DNA of 64,000 bases from contig FWCC01000137.1 of assembly GCA_900169235.1 (NCBI GenBank), forward strand, positions 352,531 to 416,530. The letters run 5' to 3'. How positions within the stretch are numbered: position 1 is the first letter of the stretch; every line of letters starts with the position of its first letter. Under the pieces are notes generated by a model. The model made no database searches. It was not told where the DNA came from and saw only the letters and a list, made by a program, of their open reading frames with translations. Position numbers and translations under genes: made by a program. Origin of the DNA: Zarea fungicola. Lineage: Eukaryota; Ascomycota; Sordariomycetes; Hypocreales; Cordycipitaceae. Below are positions 1 to 12,100 of this stretch, one piece after another.

Positions 1-1075
1 CTTCTTCGAGCTCAGTCGACATATTTATTAGGAGAGTGTAATTTCACAATATTTATACGAATGCAAGAAATTGGTAGACAAGGGTTGTATAAAATAAGAG
101 TGTCTACGAGTAAGATCGGTCGCCAGGATGAATGTTTGGAGGGGCATTTTTTGAGTGGTGGGGCAATGATTTACAGGTTTCCAGCAGCTACGTAGTGACT
201 TCTAGAATATTGTGTCGATGAGAGGGAGTGTAGCTATTCACGAAACAAAAATAGTAGAGAGGCAGAAAATAGAAAATAGAATTTATAATTTTCCAAATTA
301 AATAAATTAATCTTTGCAGTAAATACAAGTCAATACGGCAATTTGGTTTCAAAATTTCAAAATTGTTTGACAATTCTCTACCTTGACATTGAAAGGCGGT
401 CAATAGGCGCTAATCTATTTTAGGTGATGCTGTCAGGGCAGAATATCCATGCTAGAACGCCACACTCCCGTCCAGGTACACCTAGGAGTCTACCCGGTAG
501 ACTCTAGCTGGCATGGAATATGGGCCTTTGGGCAGTGGTAAAATAAAGGTAGAGTAATATTTCCCAGCTTTTAATTTGATTGTTATTTATCTTCTATTTT
601 AGTTTATTCTTCTTCCTTTTTTCTTTTTCTGCTTGCCCTCGTTTTAGAATGTGCTTCCGTCCAGGTACCTCTATGGCTAGAAGCGGCGGATGTGGCTGAA
701 GATGAAGCCCTCGCAAACGAACCAAGGTCGTCCCTCAAAAATACAAAAATTATTTTTTAAATTCACATTTTCTTTTAGAACACCCTAAGCTGCATCGTCA
801 TTCATCTCCGCAGTCTCCTAGACTTTGCCTCATTTTGTCTTTAATGGATCAAGCAACAGTCGGGCCGCAGTAGAGAAGTAGAGAAGTAGAGAAGATTGAC
901 CCCTCTTACCTAATCAAGTTAGCGGCTTGTATCCCACTAAAAAAAAAAGTCAAGTTGGTCTGGCGCAGAAAAAGTGTGGCAGAAGTCGAGACGACACAAA
1001 ATTTTTGAATTACAAGTCCACCACGAGCAGTCGACGCACATACAACGACGCACCGTGCCATAGATATCCTTCACG
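1..1075. other. Intergenic, 5' edge of window
   Basis: No convincing gene is visible. The stretch is AT-rich with homopolymer tracts. The last 150 bases are the presumed promoter and leader of the bystin gene. A short open frame on the minus strand around 188-403 has no recognisable features and is not called. Confidence 0.6.
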
Positions 1076-2589
1076 ATGCCCAAAGCGACGACTCCCACCG
1101 CCAGCCGTGGCTCCCGCCGCCACAACCCTCTAGAGGCCGACATTCTCGCCACTGGCATCCTCCGCAACAAGCCAGGCCGAAAGAGCGGCAAGGACGACGA
1201 AGAGGACCAGGAGGCTTTCGTCGACTCCAAGGCATCCAAGAACATTCTGCGCATTGGTCGTGAGCTCGCCGAAGAGGACAATGCCGAGAGAATCGGCGCG
1301 CTCCCTCCCGCCACCGTTGACAACTTTGGTTACGACTCTCGCTTCGGCGATGAAGAGGACGAGGCCAAGATCTACGGCGACGACGACGAGGCCTGGGGTG
1401 ATGAGGACGAGGTTGTCGAGGAGATCGAAGTCGACCCTAGCGACCTAGAAATGTATCGCAAGTTCATGCCCGACGACGAGGACGATCTGCTCAAGCACGG
1501 CTGGGACCGTCAGCCTGCTCCCGGAGACGAGGGCGACGAACAGCCCACCAACTTGGCCGACCTCATTCTCCAAAAGATTGCTCAGCACGAGTCTCGCCAG
1601 GAGCGTGGCGATGTTGCTCCTCCTGTCGATGACTACGAGATTCCTCCCAAGGTTGTCGAGGTCTATACCAAGTATGTCTCGCTCCATTCATTCACATGCC
1701 TTGCTCACTTGCTGATTCCCTATCCAGGATTGGTGAAATTCTGTCACGTTACAAGTCCGGCCCTCTACCCAAGCCCTTCAAGATTCTTCCCACGATCCCC
1801 CATTGGGAAGACATCATCGACATCACAAAGCCCCAGAAATGGACACCCAACGCCACATACCAGGCCACCCGCATCTTCGTCGCGGCCAAGCCTCATGTCG
1901 TCCAACGATTCCTCGAAATGGTCGTCCTCGAAAAGGTCCGCGAAGACATTTACGAGACCAAGAAGCTCAACGTCCACCTTTTCAACTGTCTGAAAAAGGG
2001 TCTCTACAAGCCCTCGGCCTTTTTCAAGGGTTTCCTCTTCCCTCTCGTCGGCAGCGGCACCTGCACCATCCGTGAGGCACACATCATCTCTGCCGTCCTC
2101 GCCAGAATTTCCATTCCTGTTCTCCACTCCGCCGCCGCCATCAAGGGACTCTGCGACATTGCCGCCCAGGAAGCTTCCCAGAACAGCGAAGGTGGTGGCG
2201 CTACCAACCTTTTCCTCAAGACTCTCCTCGAGAAGAAGTATGCTCTGCCATACCAGGCCATCGATGCTCTCGTATTCCATTTCCTTCGCTTCCGCAGCGT
2301 CGATCCCGCCTCCATACAGTACGACGAAGCCATGGCCGGTGTCACTGGTGATGTAAGAACGAAGCTGCCCGTCATCTGGCATCAGGGCCTTCTCGTTTTC
2401 GCCCAGCGATACAAGGGTGACATTACTGAAGACCAGCGTGAAGCCCTCCTGGATCTGCTCCTCACTCATGGCCATTCCGCCATTGGCCCCGAGGTCAGAC
2501 GAGAGCTGCTAGCTGGCAGAGGCCGCGGAGTTCCGCTGGAGCCGCAGGGCCCGGCTCTCGATGGCGACGATACCATGCTGATTGATTAA
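1076..2589 (+). CDS. enp1: Bystin / essential nuclear protein 1
   Basis: Two exons, 1076-1671 and 1728-2589, joined across a 56-bp intron with a GTATGT donor and CAG acceptor; the joined product is 485 residues. The family works in the nucleolus and cytoplasm on the pre-40S particle and is needed for 18S rRNA maturation. The N-terminal third is a low-complexity acidic region rich in Asp/Glu, with basic patches near the start. The C-terminal two thirds carry the conserved bystin domain, beginning just before the splice junction (EVYTK then IGEILSRYKSG) and including KPFKILP and the HPHW-like stretch IPHWEDI. The start is the first ATG of the frame, preceded by CACG. Length and layout match fungal Enp1. 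It lies upstream of an unrelated gene on the same strand, with 670 bp between them. Confidence 0.95.
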
Positions 2590-3258
2590 ATGATGGACAT
2601 GTATTGCAAAGAAAAGTCATGATTGCATGTTTTGCGGGGAGTTTTGGCGTTATTCTTGGCTGGAAAATTTACACAGGCGTACTAAATAGTGGCTGCGCCA
2701 ATTCAATATATTCATTTGTTAAGCTCCTTCTCGGGTTACCGCATCCCTTTCCATACTGACTTGCTCCTGCGCATTTGGCCACCCTCGCTTTGTATCCCGA
2801 GAAAATGTGATGCTTGACCAAACACAAGCGAGTAATGCCTCTAACGGGTAATCGTTTTCTAACCCACTTCCTAAGAAACCTATGACCTTGCGCAACGGCG
2901 GAATTGCGATTTACTCATGTCAACGTATTCTGCTACTTGACCCAAGTATCAACACTTTGCACATTGCACTCTTACTTCACTGGATGCGCATACTTGTCTC
3001 GGATTCTCTGCAACCCCCATTGTCATCCTGAAATCCACCGTTCGCGACTCCACGTACAACAGGCCTATCGCGTCTACAAGGATTCTTTCGCCTCTCTTAA
3101 AATCGCCATTTGTCGTAATGACGTCGTCATTACTTCCACAGCTATGGTCACCTAATAATAACACCAGTACCCCTAGAGAAATGAAGTAGGCCAAGTCGCA
3201 GCGAGGCCAAAGCGCGCAAACGTGAGCTGACATATGGCCTAGCTACTTTAACCTTCCC
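2590..3258. other. Intergenic
   Basis: 3' flank of the bystin gene and putative promoter of the next gene. No RNA gene, repeat or further coding region was recognised. Confidence 0.6.
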
Positions 3259-4832
3259 ATGTCAACATTGTCTGCGACTTCACCACTCCTTCTTATGAAC
3301 ATTATAAGTCCTTCAGCAAACCTGACAGACAGAGGCAGCTCACCGCAATGGAAAGCTCTTTGTACACCAGGAGTGACGATAGACTCGTCCTCATCGCTTA
3401 CCACCGTCACGCCCTCGCAGCATGCTGGACCATCGCCGCCATTTGGTGTCGACCCTCCCCGTCCACCTCGTGATGGGTATGAATAGGTTTGGTTCCCTGA
3501 GGGATATTGGGCAGAGCGGCAGCCATCAAACGCGCCGAGGAGTGCATCCAGTTCTCGCTTCTAGAAATGGCGCACGCGCTCCAACAGGTCCGCGAGCGAG
3601 CTGGACACTAGAGACCTCTCATACGCATCGCCCCTGTCGTCCTTGTCAGCCGATAGACACCACCACTCCTCGAGTCCTTATCTATCAGAATCAGCTCACG
3701 TTTTGTCTCTACAGAGACCTGTGCAGATTGCATCATCGCGGCGAGGCAGTCGAGCACTCCGGCTGACCCCAGTCTCGACAACACTACATCCCAAGAGTCC
3801 CAACATAACGCTTGACACCAACATTGAAACGGCAACCATCCAGGAAGCAAAGCATGATTCCTCTACTTGGCATAGGCTTCTTCGCCGTGTGGAATCCAAA
3901 CTCCACCTGCGAAAGCATAAATCGGTGGGTTTCCTACACAGCTGCCTTACCCATGCTAGGCTAACCGAAAGATGTATAGAAGGATGGGCAAAACGAAGAT
4001 TTGTCCAACAGTACTTCCTCTACCGTCGTTGATACTCATCAACTTATCGAAAGAGCCATACCTGGATTCAGTAAAACAGGAACATGGCTTCGAGACGAGT
4101 TTGACAACGCGAAGCTGAGAAAGATGAAGATTTTTGGCCGAGCGCCCTGGAATCGCAAGGATTCAACGGCCACTTTTAGCAGCGTCTCCAGTTCTCTAAG
4201 GGATGTTCTTCGAGGGGACACTCCGCCAGCTTCGCCATTGATGCCTTGCAGCACTGCGTGTAAGGCCGCTCGTCAAGAAGGTACAATGATTCTTTACTAA
4301 CCTTTTATAGATGATACTCACAGGTGGATGTCAAATACATTTCCAGGTGGTGTAAGTTTGAATTTTGACATTAACAGGCAACGACCAAAATGTAACACAT
4401 AGCGTTTAGGAAGCCGTGCGCGTCAGCACACCACCAATGGACGAGGATACAGCCGACGGCAGGCCTCGCGGGTTTTTCTCATCACTGACCCCGCCAGAGC
4501 CGGAGAGTACTAGCTCGCAAAGCTGTATGCCACCGACCATGTTTTCCTATGGCAGTCCCAAGTACAATGCCCACCGAATGAGCATCGCAGTACCCTCGAG
4601 GGAGTGGTGGGAGCAGAAGCCGCAGAAGCCGCCCCGACATGCAGATACACGTCCAATGGTGCGATTCGAATTTGACATACCGGAGCATCTCCCAACCAGC
4701 CCCATGTGTCCAGCCAATGTGCGACACAAGAGCGGAGGCTCGGGGTTGTGCGTCTACCATGGACGGAGACGGGCCTTGTCGACGGTTCGGGACGGGAGTA
4801 ATATGAGGCGGAATTCGGCGAGTACGAGTTGA
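3259..4832 (+). CDS. Five-exon protein of unknown function
   Basis: I do not recognise a family. Four junctions support a real gene. The exons are about 3259-3476, about 3657-3924, 3980-4278/4280, 4311-4351 and 4410-4832. The introns 3925-3979, 4281-4310 and 4352-4409 keep the frame, and the third exon is followed by a CTTTACTAAC branch-point sequence. The first intron is uncertain: a GTATGA donor at 3477 with acceptor end at 3656 keeps frame, and so does a GTGATG donor at 3470 with acceptor end at 3649. The product is roughly 390 residues, Ser/Pro-rich at the N terminus, with a basic helical stretch (WHRLLRRVESKLHLRKHKS) near the middle and a basic C terminus. No signal peptide or membrane helix is seen. 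A cytosolic or nuclear scaffold-type protein would fit, but that is a guess. Confidence 0.55.
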
Positions 4833-5061
4833 ATCTGGACTTTCCTACGTTTGGTATGCTGATGAAATTTGTGTTTCTTTTGAAAAGTGAGAAAATAGCA
4901 AAGAAGTGCAGTTGAGGGCAGTCATTATTCGTTTTTTGTCTCGCAGCTTGTAGCGCCAAATTCAGTACCTTGAATGTCTATTTTGTATTAAATATATATC
5001 GTAATTTATCCATTAATGTCTTTTCAGATAGACAGCTGTCTGTGATTTATATGTGCAAATT

Positions 5062-7572
5062 TTATACGCGATCGCTGTTATCAACACTGCGCCCGGCAGT
5101 ATGTGTTTCCCAGTGATCCGCGTCCAGGGACTGCTGTGCATGGCCCGACGACACCGCCAGATCCCCGAGCTTTTCGTCTCTGTTGTGTACAGCTGCAGCA
5201 GCCTGCGACGAAGGCCCCGAATTCCCACGACTCTGTGGCCTCCATGGATGCAGCGGAACCTCGAGCCCATCCGAGCCAGACTGTAGCTGTTGTTGCTGCG
5301 CCGGCGTCACAGCTGCCGCCGCCGCGGGCTTCCGCCGTCGAAACAGGCTCAGGACATGGTACACCGTCTCCCTCGCGTGCCTGGTGCTCCCGCCACGGAT
5401 GTGCACCAGGATGGTGGCGGCGAGCCACACGAAGAGGAGCGTGGGCATGGGCCAGGTCCCCGTGAGGAAGAGGTCCGACTTTTGGTGGTCGAAGAAGAGG
5501 ATGGCGGTGAGGCCGACGCCGACGCCGAGGAGGGCGCAGATGAGGAAGCGCGCGCGGGGCCAGCGGCCGAGGGGGGTCATGCGGGATATGAGCGCCATGA
5601 GGACGAGGAGGGTCATTGTGCATGCGCAGGCAATGTATGTGTATGCGAACTTTGTCAATTAGTAAGAAAACAAAAACAAGGATGGGAATGGAAAAGAAGG
5701 AAACATACCACGAGACGAGACCGCTTCTGCGTCTTACCACTGATGGTGACTTGGTACTCGGCCGACTTGATGATGCTGCTGTCGTTGGGGTGCTTCTGCT
5801 GGAGCTCGGTGCTGAGGTCGATATCAAACGTGTTGAAGACGCTGTTGGCCATGGAAGAGATTATGACGTTGACCTGCTCCACAAACGTGACAAAGGAGTC
5901 GAGCGTGTCGTCGGTGAAGACGTTGTCGTCGTTGGTGGCGACGTACTGCTGCAGCGTGGTCCACAGGTTATCTGGGATGGTGGTGATGTTGGCGATGGAG
6001 GTGTTGACGGCCGTCCACGCCTCCTCGTATTTTGGAGGGTACAGCTCGAACAGCTCGGCCGACTGGTTTTTAAAGGCCTCGGCGACAAGCTTGCTGCTGA
6101 CGCCGTCAAAGTCGGACGACTGGAGTGGCCCGGAGTCCTGGAGCCAGCCGCTGGTGAGCTGGCTAAAGACGTTGAAGGCCTTGCCCCAGAGGATGAGCTG
6201 GGTGAAACCTTGCATGAAGAGCACGAGGGCGAGGTGGAAGGGGTAGTGCAGGCTGGTCCATATCTGCTGGCGCCAGGGTGGGAGCTGGAGCTGGCGCATC
6301 CAGTCAAAGTAGACGAGGAAGACAAAGTAGATTGTCCCGGTGGCGGAGGTGATGACGCCAATAGTGTAGGAGTCTAAAAACAACTACGGTAAGCATTGTG
6401 CTACACATTCTTCTCTTCTTTTAGAAAGACTTACTCCATGCTGCTGGCGTCTTGACTATTGTGGCAATGTTTTGCGCGACAGACTGTATACCTTCACCGA
6501 GAATCATAACGGTGATGAGACTCAGGCGCTTCATCAGATGCGTGCGGGTAAAGCTCAGTGTCTTCCAAAAGTTGGAGAGGAGAAGCGTGAGGATGGCTTC
6601 GCCCGCTGTGAAGATGTACCAAGTAATGTATACTCGACTATTCTGCTTCTCGAACCGAAATGTGATGCCTAGATAGACGGCAGCGCTGATGACGTTGATG
6701 GCGATTTGGGCATAGAGTGGGCGTCGAGCACGTTTGTACTTGAAGACCTGCGCAAGGGTGTGGGCGTATTCGACGGCGAGGCAAACACGCGATGCACAGA
6801 GAATGAGAGCTGCGGCTTGTTACTACTTGGGTTCGTGTGTGCATGTGCTGATCGAATCTCGGGTCAACTCACACATTGTCATCATGGTTGATCTGCTCTG
6901 GTCTTCTGGGTCAAAGTTTGGCGCCACGACAGCAAAGCCGACAAGGACGCCTAGCTGAATAGCTCTAGCCATGCGCTCTATTATCAATTAGTTAGACCAG
7001 AGGCTCGGTTGATTGAAAGAATGGAGAGCCCAATGCTAACCAAATATGCTATCGGTGACATATCGTACGTCGTATAGCGTGACGACGAACCAAGTACCCC
7101 AAAGCAGGCTAAAGTAGCCTACATATGCTTTGAAGCGCTGATGGTTTGTGACGGATTGGTTTTGCGCAAAGACATTGTAATTGGCGGCAAAGAATAAATC
7201 GTACAGAATTTCGAGTAGAGTAGGCTCTTCGTACTGAAAGAAGAAAGCCTTGTTAGCAGAGCTGAATGGCACAGCCCGGTTGGTTTCCTGAAGAAGACGT
7301 ACTCTTTTAAACGGCGGATAGCCATCGTAGCAACCATTTTCGTCAGGTGTCGCATTTTCTTCATTATTCTTGATCGAATCAAAGGACTGCGTATAGTGAA
7401 GGTGCGGATGCGGGTGTGGTGCTGCTGATGACGGTTCACCGTCACCAGATGCGAGTGGGCTCTTGAACCAGCTCGGCTTCTGAGCCAGAACTACATGAGG
7501 CTCTTCATGGTCTAATGCCAAGGTCGCCTTGCGCGTCTGACGAGCCAGAAACTGAATCTCACCTGCGGCCAT
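5062..7572 (-). CDS. LtrA-family (low temperature requirement A) membrane protein
   Basis: Five exons on the minus strand: 7572-7041, 6977-6873, 6815-6435, 6373-5709 and 5649-5062. All junctions keep frame, giving 756 residues. The family is named after a Listeria protein; fungal members are polytopic membrane proteins of unknown biochemical role. Family signature is seen in the first exon (YEEPTLLEILYDLFFAANYNVF, then a WGTWF stretch) and in exons 2-3 (ARAIQLGVLVGF, and FTAGEAILTLLLSNFW). Hydrophobic segments occur throughout exons 1-3 and again in exon 5 (TLLVLMALIS, LICALLGVGVGLTAILFF, TLLFVWLAATILV). Exon 4 carries a large, mostly soluble insert of about 200 residues that is rich in Asn, Thr and Ser. 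The C-terminal tail is low-complexity, with poly-Ala and poly-Gln runs. The first ATG of the frame is used as start. Confidence 0.85.
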
Positions 7573-9148
7573 TACAAAACATGATTCAATGTTGGTAACC
7601 GACGAGGTAGGAACAAAACAAGTCGCAATTCACAAGGCCTTTGTTGAGAATGGTTCCTGAAACGGGCCAACGGAGGGTGGGTAGTGGCGGTACTTTAAAG
7701 TTTTTTTCTGTAACTTATTAGATTCTGGGCGGCGCCCACTCCGGCTGGCGGACCCGAAGTTGGGCGAAATCTACATTGGGATGGGCCAATTCTGAGGCCC
7801 AGTTTGTTCTCCCGAGCCGCTAGTTAGGAAAAGCCAAGCGTCGAGAAAGCGTCCTCGGCCGACGTGGATCAGGCTTGATGGTGTGTCTCCGTGTCGGTGC
7901 CAAATTACAGGGCTGATTCGCCAGATTTGCGCTGGGCGTCTCAAGATGCAGCCGTTTCTGGCGATACCGCTCCACTGGAAATAATTGCTTCAGCCTCTAA
8001 GCAGACAGACATCTCGCTCGCTGTTCAGGGGGCCATTCGGCAGGGGGTGGAGGGGCGTCGGCGGCCACGAGTCGAAACGAGGCGCAGTCGATGCGAAGGA
8101 AATGATACTCCGTACGGAGTACATGTGCCTGCATCGAGGGACGACAAAAAGGAGCCCGACATTTGCCGTTTGTCTCTTTGTCGTCGGCCAACAGATCTAA
8201 CATGTGGCAGCTCGCAGACAAACAGCTGAGCTCTACTCAAAGACGCAACTTGGCAAGCACGTAAGATATTACCTACGAGGAAGCACCAAGCTCTACACGA
8301 ATCATCATTTGAAGCCCAGTTTTAAACAGAGCCAAGAAAAGTCTTGGTAAGGCAGCTAATGCAGAGTGTAAATTTGTTCCCGTCCGCTAGTCTGCTTTTG
8401 TTTCCTTTGCGAGCGGCCAAGATGTGTCATGTGCAAGGTAACAGGAGCATAACTCCCACCCAATCTATGCGAGAATTCACCAAGTTGCGGCAGGATTTTG
8501 CCAATGCAGCGAAATCCTGCTGTGCTGTGTCTTGATGGTATAGAGCCGATAAATAATCTAGAAAATTTGGTCGATAAGAATCACTGCTAGTGTACGTCAA
8601 AGTTTATAAGCGTTCAAGAGAATTCATTCATAACCACCCCTGCTAGGCTACTAGCGTCCTCATAATGACTGCGTGATCTTGCTTTAAAATAATGTTATTG
8701 CTTTGTTTTTTCTGCATAACCATGTATTTGTTATTAATCCAGGATCCTGTAGCTTATAGCATTTGAAATAGCCCAAGTTACTAAAAGTTAGTCTAGCAGG
8801 GAATTCATGTGTCAGGCCTCTTTGTCCCTAATTCGGACTTTGCCAAGTCATTGAGGATTCCGAGCCTCTACTCTCACCTGCGTAAGCATTTTTAGGGTTT
8901 CTAATACCACTGTTTTTAAAGTTTTAAATATGCAATGTGGCGTATGCAGATGGAGCTATTTGTCATTCTACCTTGTGGACTATAACTAAATCTAGGATTT
9001 ATGTACAGCGTCAGAAATGGTGGCTTGTCATAAGTGAAAAGGCGACATAACCGTACAGGGCAGATTGATATGTTATTCAATTTCGTAATTAGTCGGTTCA
9101 ATTTTTGGCCGGTTACATCCTCCATTAAGTCGATTTTGATACAGTAAA
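7573..9148. other. Intergenic with a perfect palindrome and NLR 3' flank
   Basis: No gene is supported. It holds the promoter side of the LtrA gene, a 16-bp perfect palindrome at 8106-8121, and an AT-rich 3' flank of the NLR gene. The part 8690-8870 is recognisably similar to 13615-13790, which marks a duplication. Confidence 0.6.
8106..8121. repeat. 16-bp perfect palindrome TACTCCGTACGGAGTA
   Basis: The sequence reads the same on both strands. The half motif TACTCCGTAC also occurs at 25867-25876 and 42691-42700, all three in intergenic DNA. This could be a protein-binding site or the trace of a small element; nothing here decides between them. Confidence 0.6.
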
Positions 9149-12100
9149 CTACGCATCTCCATGGTCCCTTACAGCCAAGAGCGCCTTCAGACGTAGAAGT
9201 GCCGAAGCCTCCAACTTCAACTCCTCAACATGAAAACCAAAATCTGCTTTATCGAAAGATTGACAATGCAACTTTCCTGTCTCGAGAAGCATTTCTAGTA
9301 CTTCTTGATCTCTCTTCTTAAGAGCGACCAGTAGTGGTTTCCGTCCAAGGAAGTCCGCCAAATTGACATCCACTTTGCTTGTCTCGAGGAGCATTTTTAC
9401 CACCTTTTGATGTCGCCCCTCAATAGCCCATAATAGCGGTGTCTGTCCAGTGTTATCCGCCACATTGACATCCACGCTAGATATCTCAAGAATAATTTTC
9501 ACATCTCCTTCAAACCCCCGCTTCGCAGCAGCTAATAATGGTGTCTGTCCGCTGTTATCCTTCGAATTGACATCCACAGTGCCTGTATCGAGAAGCATCC
9601 TCAGCGTTGTTTCATTTCCATGCTTAGCGGCATATGAGACTGCTGTGCGGCCGTAGATATCCTTGTCATTCACATCAACATTGCCTATATCGAGAAGCAT
9701 CCTTAATGCTGTTTCGTTTCCATGCTCGGCGGCATATGAGACTGCTGTGCGGCCGTAGATATCCTTGTCATTCACATCAACATTGCCTATATCGAGAAGC
9801 ATCCTTAATGTTGTTTCGTTTCCATACATAGCGGCATATGAGACTGCTGTGCGGCTGTAGATATCCTTGTCATTCACATCAACATTGCCTGTATCGAGAA
9901 GCATCCTTAATGCTGTTTCGTTTCCATGCTCGGCGGCATATGAGACTGCTGTGCGGCCGTCGATATCCTTAGCATTTAAATCAGCCTTGTTTGTGCCGAG
10001 GATCATTCCGACTATATCCGCTTGACCATCTATTTTCATGAAGCCTAGACCCACAAATGCATACATCAAGGCGGTTCTGCCTTCTTCGTCTATTTTAGCA
10101 GCATCTCCTTTACCGGTACTTGTTGATAAGAGTATGGCTAATAGATCGGTGAGATGATATTTCGCTGCCAAGTGCGCCCACGACATTCCCTTGCAAAAGA
10201 ATGGGAAATATCCAGACCATGTAATCAAGCCATCAGGTGGTGACTGTGATCTCATGGAGATTCCGAGGTTTTCCTGCCAAGTTTTCAAAAAATCTTCAGG
10301 CTTTGGAAGCACATCAAAAACAGCTTCAGGAGAAAGCTCATTTGCTCGGATATCTAGTATGTGGCGCTGCCAAAACTCTAGCGCATAATCAAAAAAACAA
10401 GGCATGTCTTTCCACGTTGAACCTGCCGCGTGCTTGATGCCTAGGTACTGAATACAGGCCCTCGCTAAGTAAAGATTCGCACTTGCTGTCATATTTTCAA
10501 CCAATAGCTTCCGTTCTCCATTTTGCAGGCTTTCTGCTAGGATGAGAAGGCCACTTTCGAGGAAGAACTCCTTTACGGACTGATGAATCAATTCAACATG
10601 TTCCTTTCCTGATTTGGAAGTTCGAGCCTCTGCTAGACCGCAACTCAGAAAATTGAGCCTCTTCATCATCTTTTGATCGTCTTCTATATAGGCTGTCATG
10701 TTCTGGTAATCTTGTGATGTAGGGTATAGCTTTTCATTGTCGACTATCATAGCCCATCGCAATTCGTCCGGCGTCAGAGGGCGACGGGAAAAACATATCC
10801 ATCGCACCAACTTTAGCGACTCTTTCTTCTGTTCCATCCCTTTGACGAGTTTTTCGTAAATGCCATCGAGCTCTTTAGGGATATCGCGCACGCTGGCTGC
10901 AATGAATGTAACGCTGTGTCCGGCTCTCTCAAGTTCAAGTGCATTGTCAATCACCAGCCTGGCCCATAAGAAGACCCCAGCGGCGCCATTTATGATCATA
11001 TCCGGGACCAAAGTAGTTCCCAAACACTCATTTGTTTCCAGTCGACCATGCACATAGGTCGAAATATCGTCCTTGTTTTCCGTCTCAAGACAGATTTTGA
11101 ACTCGTAATTGTCTCCCAGGATTGGGTAATGGCGAGAGGAGAAGCATATACGGAACGTGAAATCAAACGATGATCGTATTTTGACCAATGACGCGAACTC
11201 GCTCGCCAGATTTACCGCATTCTCCTTCCCACTCTCGTCTAATGCATCCACGTACAAAAGTACTGGTCGATCTTTCAATAATTTTGAGACTGAAGATTGC
11301 AAGTACTTTTGCAGTTCCTTCACTTGCCACTGTTTTTCTTCATCCTTCTTCTTCTGGGTTTCATGCCATAGGCTGTAGCTATCCACGAGATCTCCCAGCG
11401 CCTCGGGATGTTGTTTAAGGATCTGATGCAAGACAGATCGGAGAAAGCCAAGCGGATCTTTTTGGAGCTCTGAGCCACGATCGTGGAAGAAAAAGGAGGC
11501 GACGAAAGTTCTACTGCTTTTGATACTTTCGTCTTTCTCTGCAAGGCTAAAGGCATGCCGCAGCAAGGTTGACTTCCCCGAACCTGGCTTGCCATTGATA
11601 CAAAGCAGGCCTTGACTGGCAGACATCCAGCCCCGATAAGCGTCATTGGAAGTTAACCAACTGAATGTTCCAGGACGAGCAGAGTCCACATTGTTCCGCC
11701 GTTCATCCATCCTGTCAAATGCGAGTGATTTAAGGCAAGCTTTTGTCACACTGTCCAACTGTATAGTATATGACGTGGAATCTCTCCAAACTGTAAAACA
11801 GTCAGTTTATTTGGTATTCAAGTAGCTAATGTATACTGTTCCAACTTATGCTAGATTGTTTTAACAGCTACATACATCTCGTTTGAACAGCGTGTTCGGC
11901 GAGCTGCTGAAGTCTGCTGCGAACTTTATCATACTCGTCATCATCTCGTTCAAGCTTAACCATTTCTGAATGAGAGCGCTTGATACCACAAACTTGATTT
12001 TTTGTTTTCTCTGACAGGCGGCAATGAGTAGCAGAAGTTTGTGACACAAGGATTTTCTCTACTGTACCAGCTTCCTGCGACCACTTTCCATCTTTGTTCT

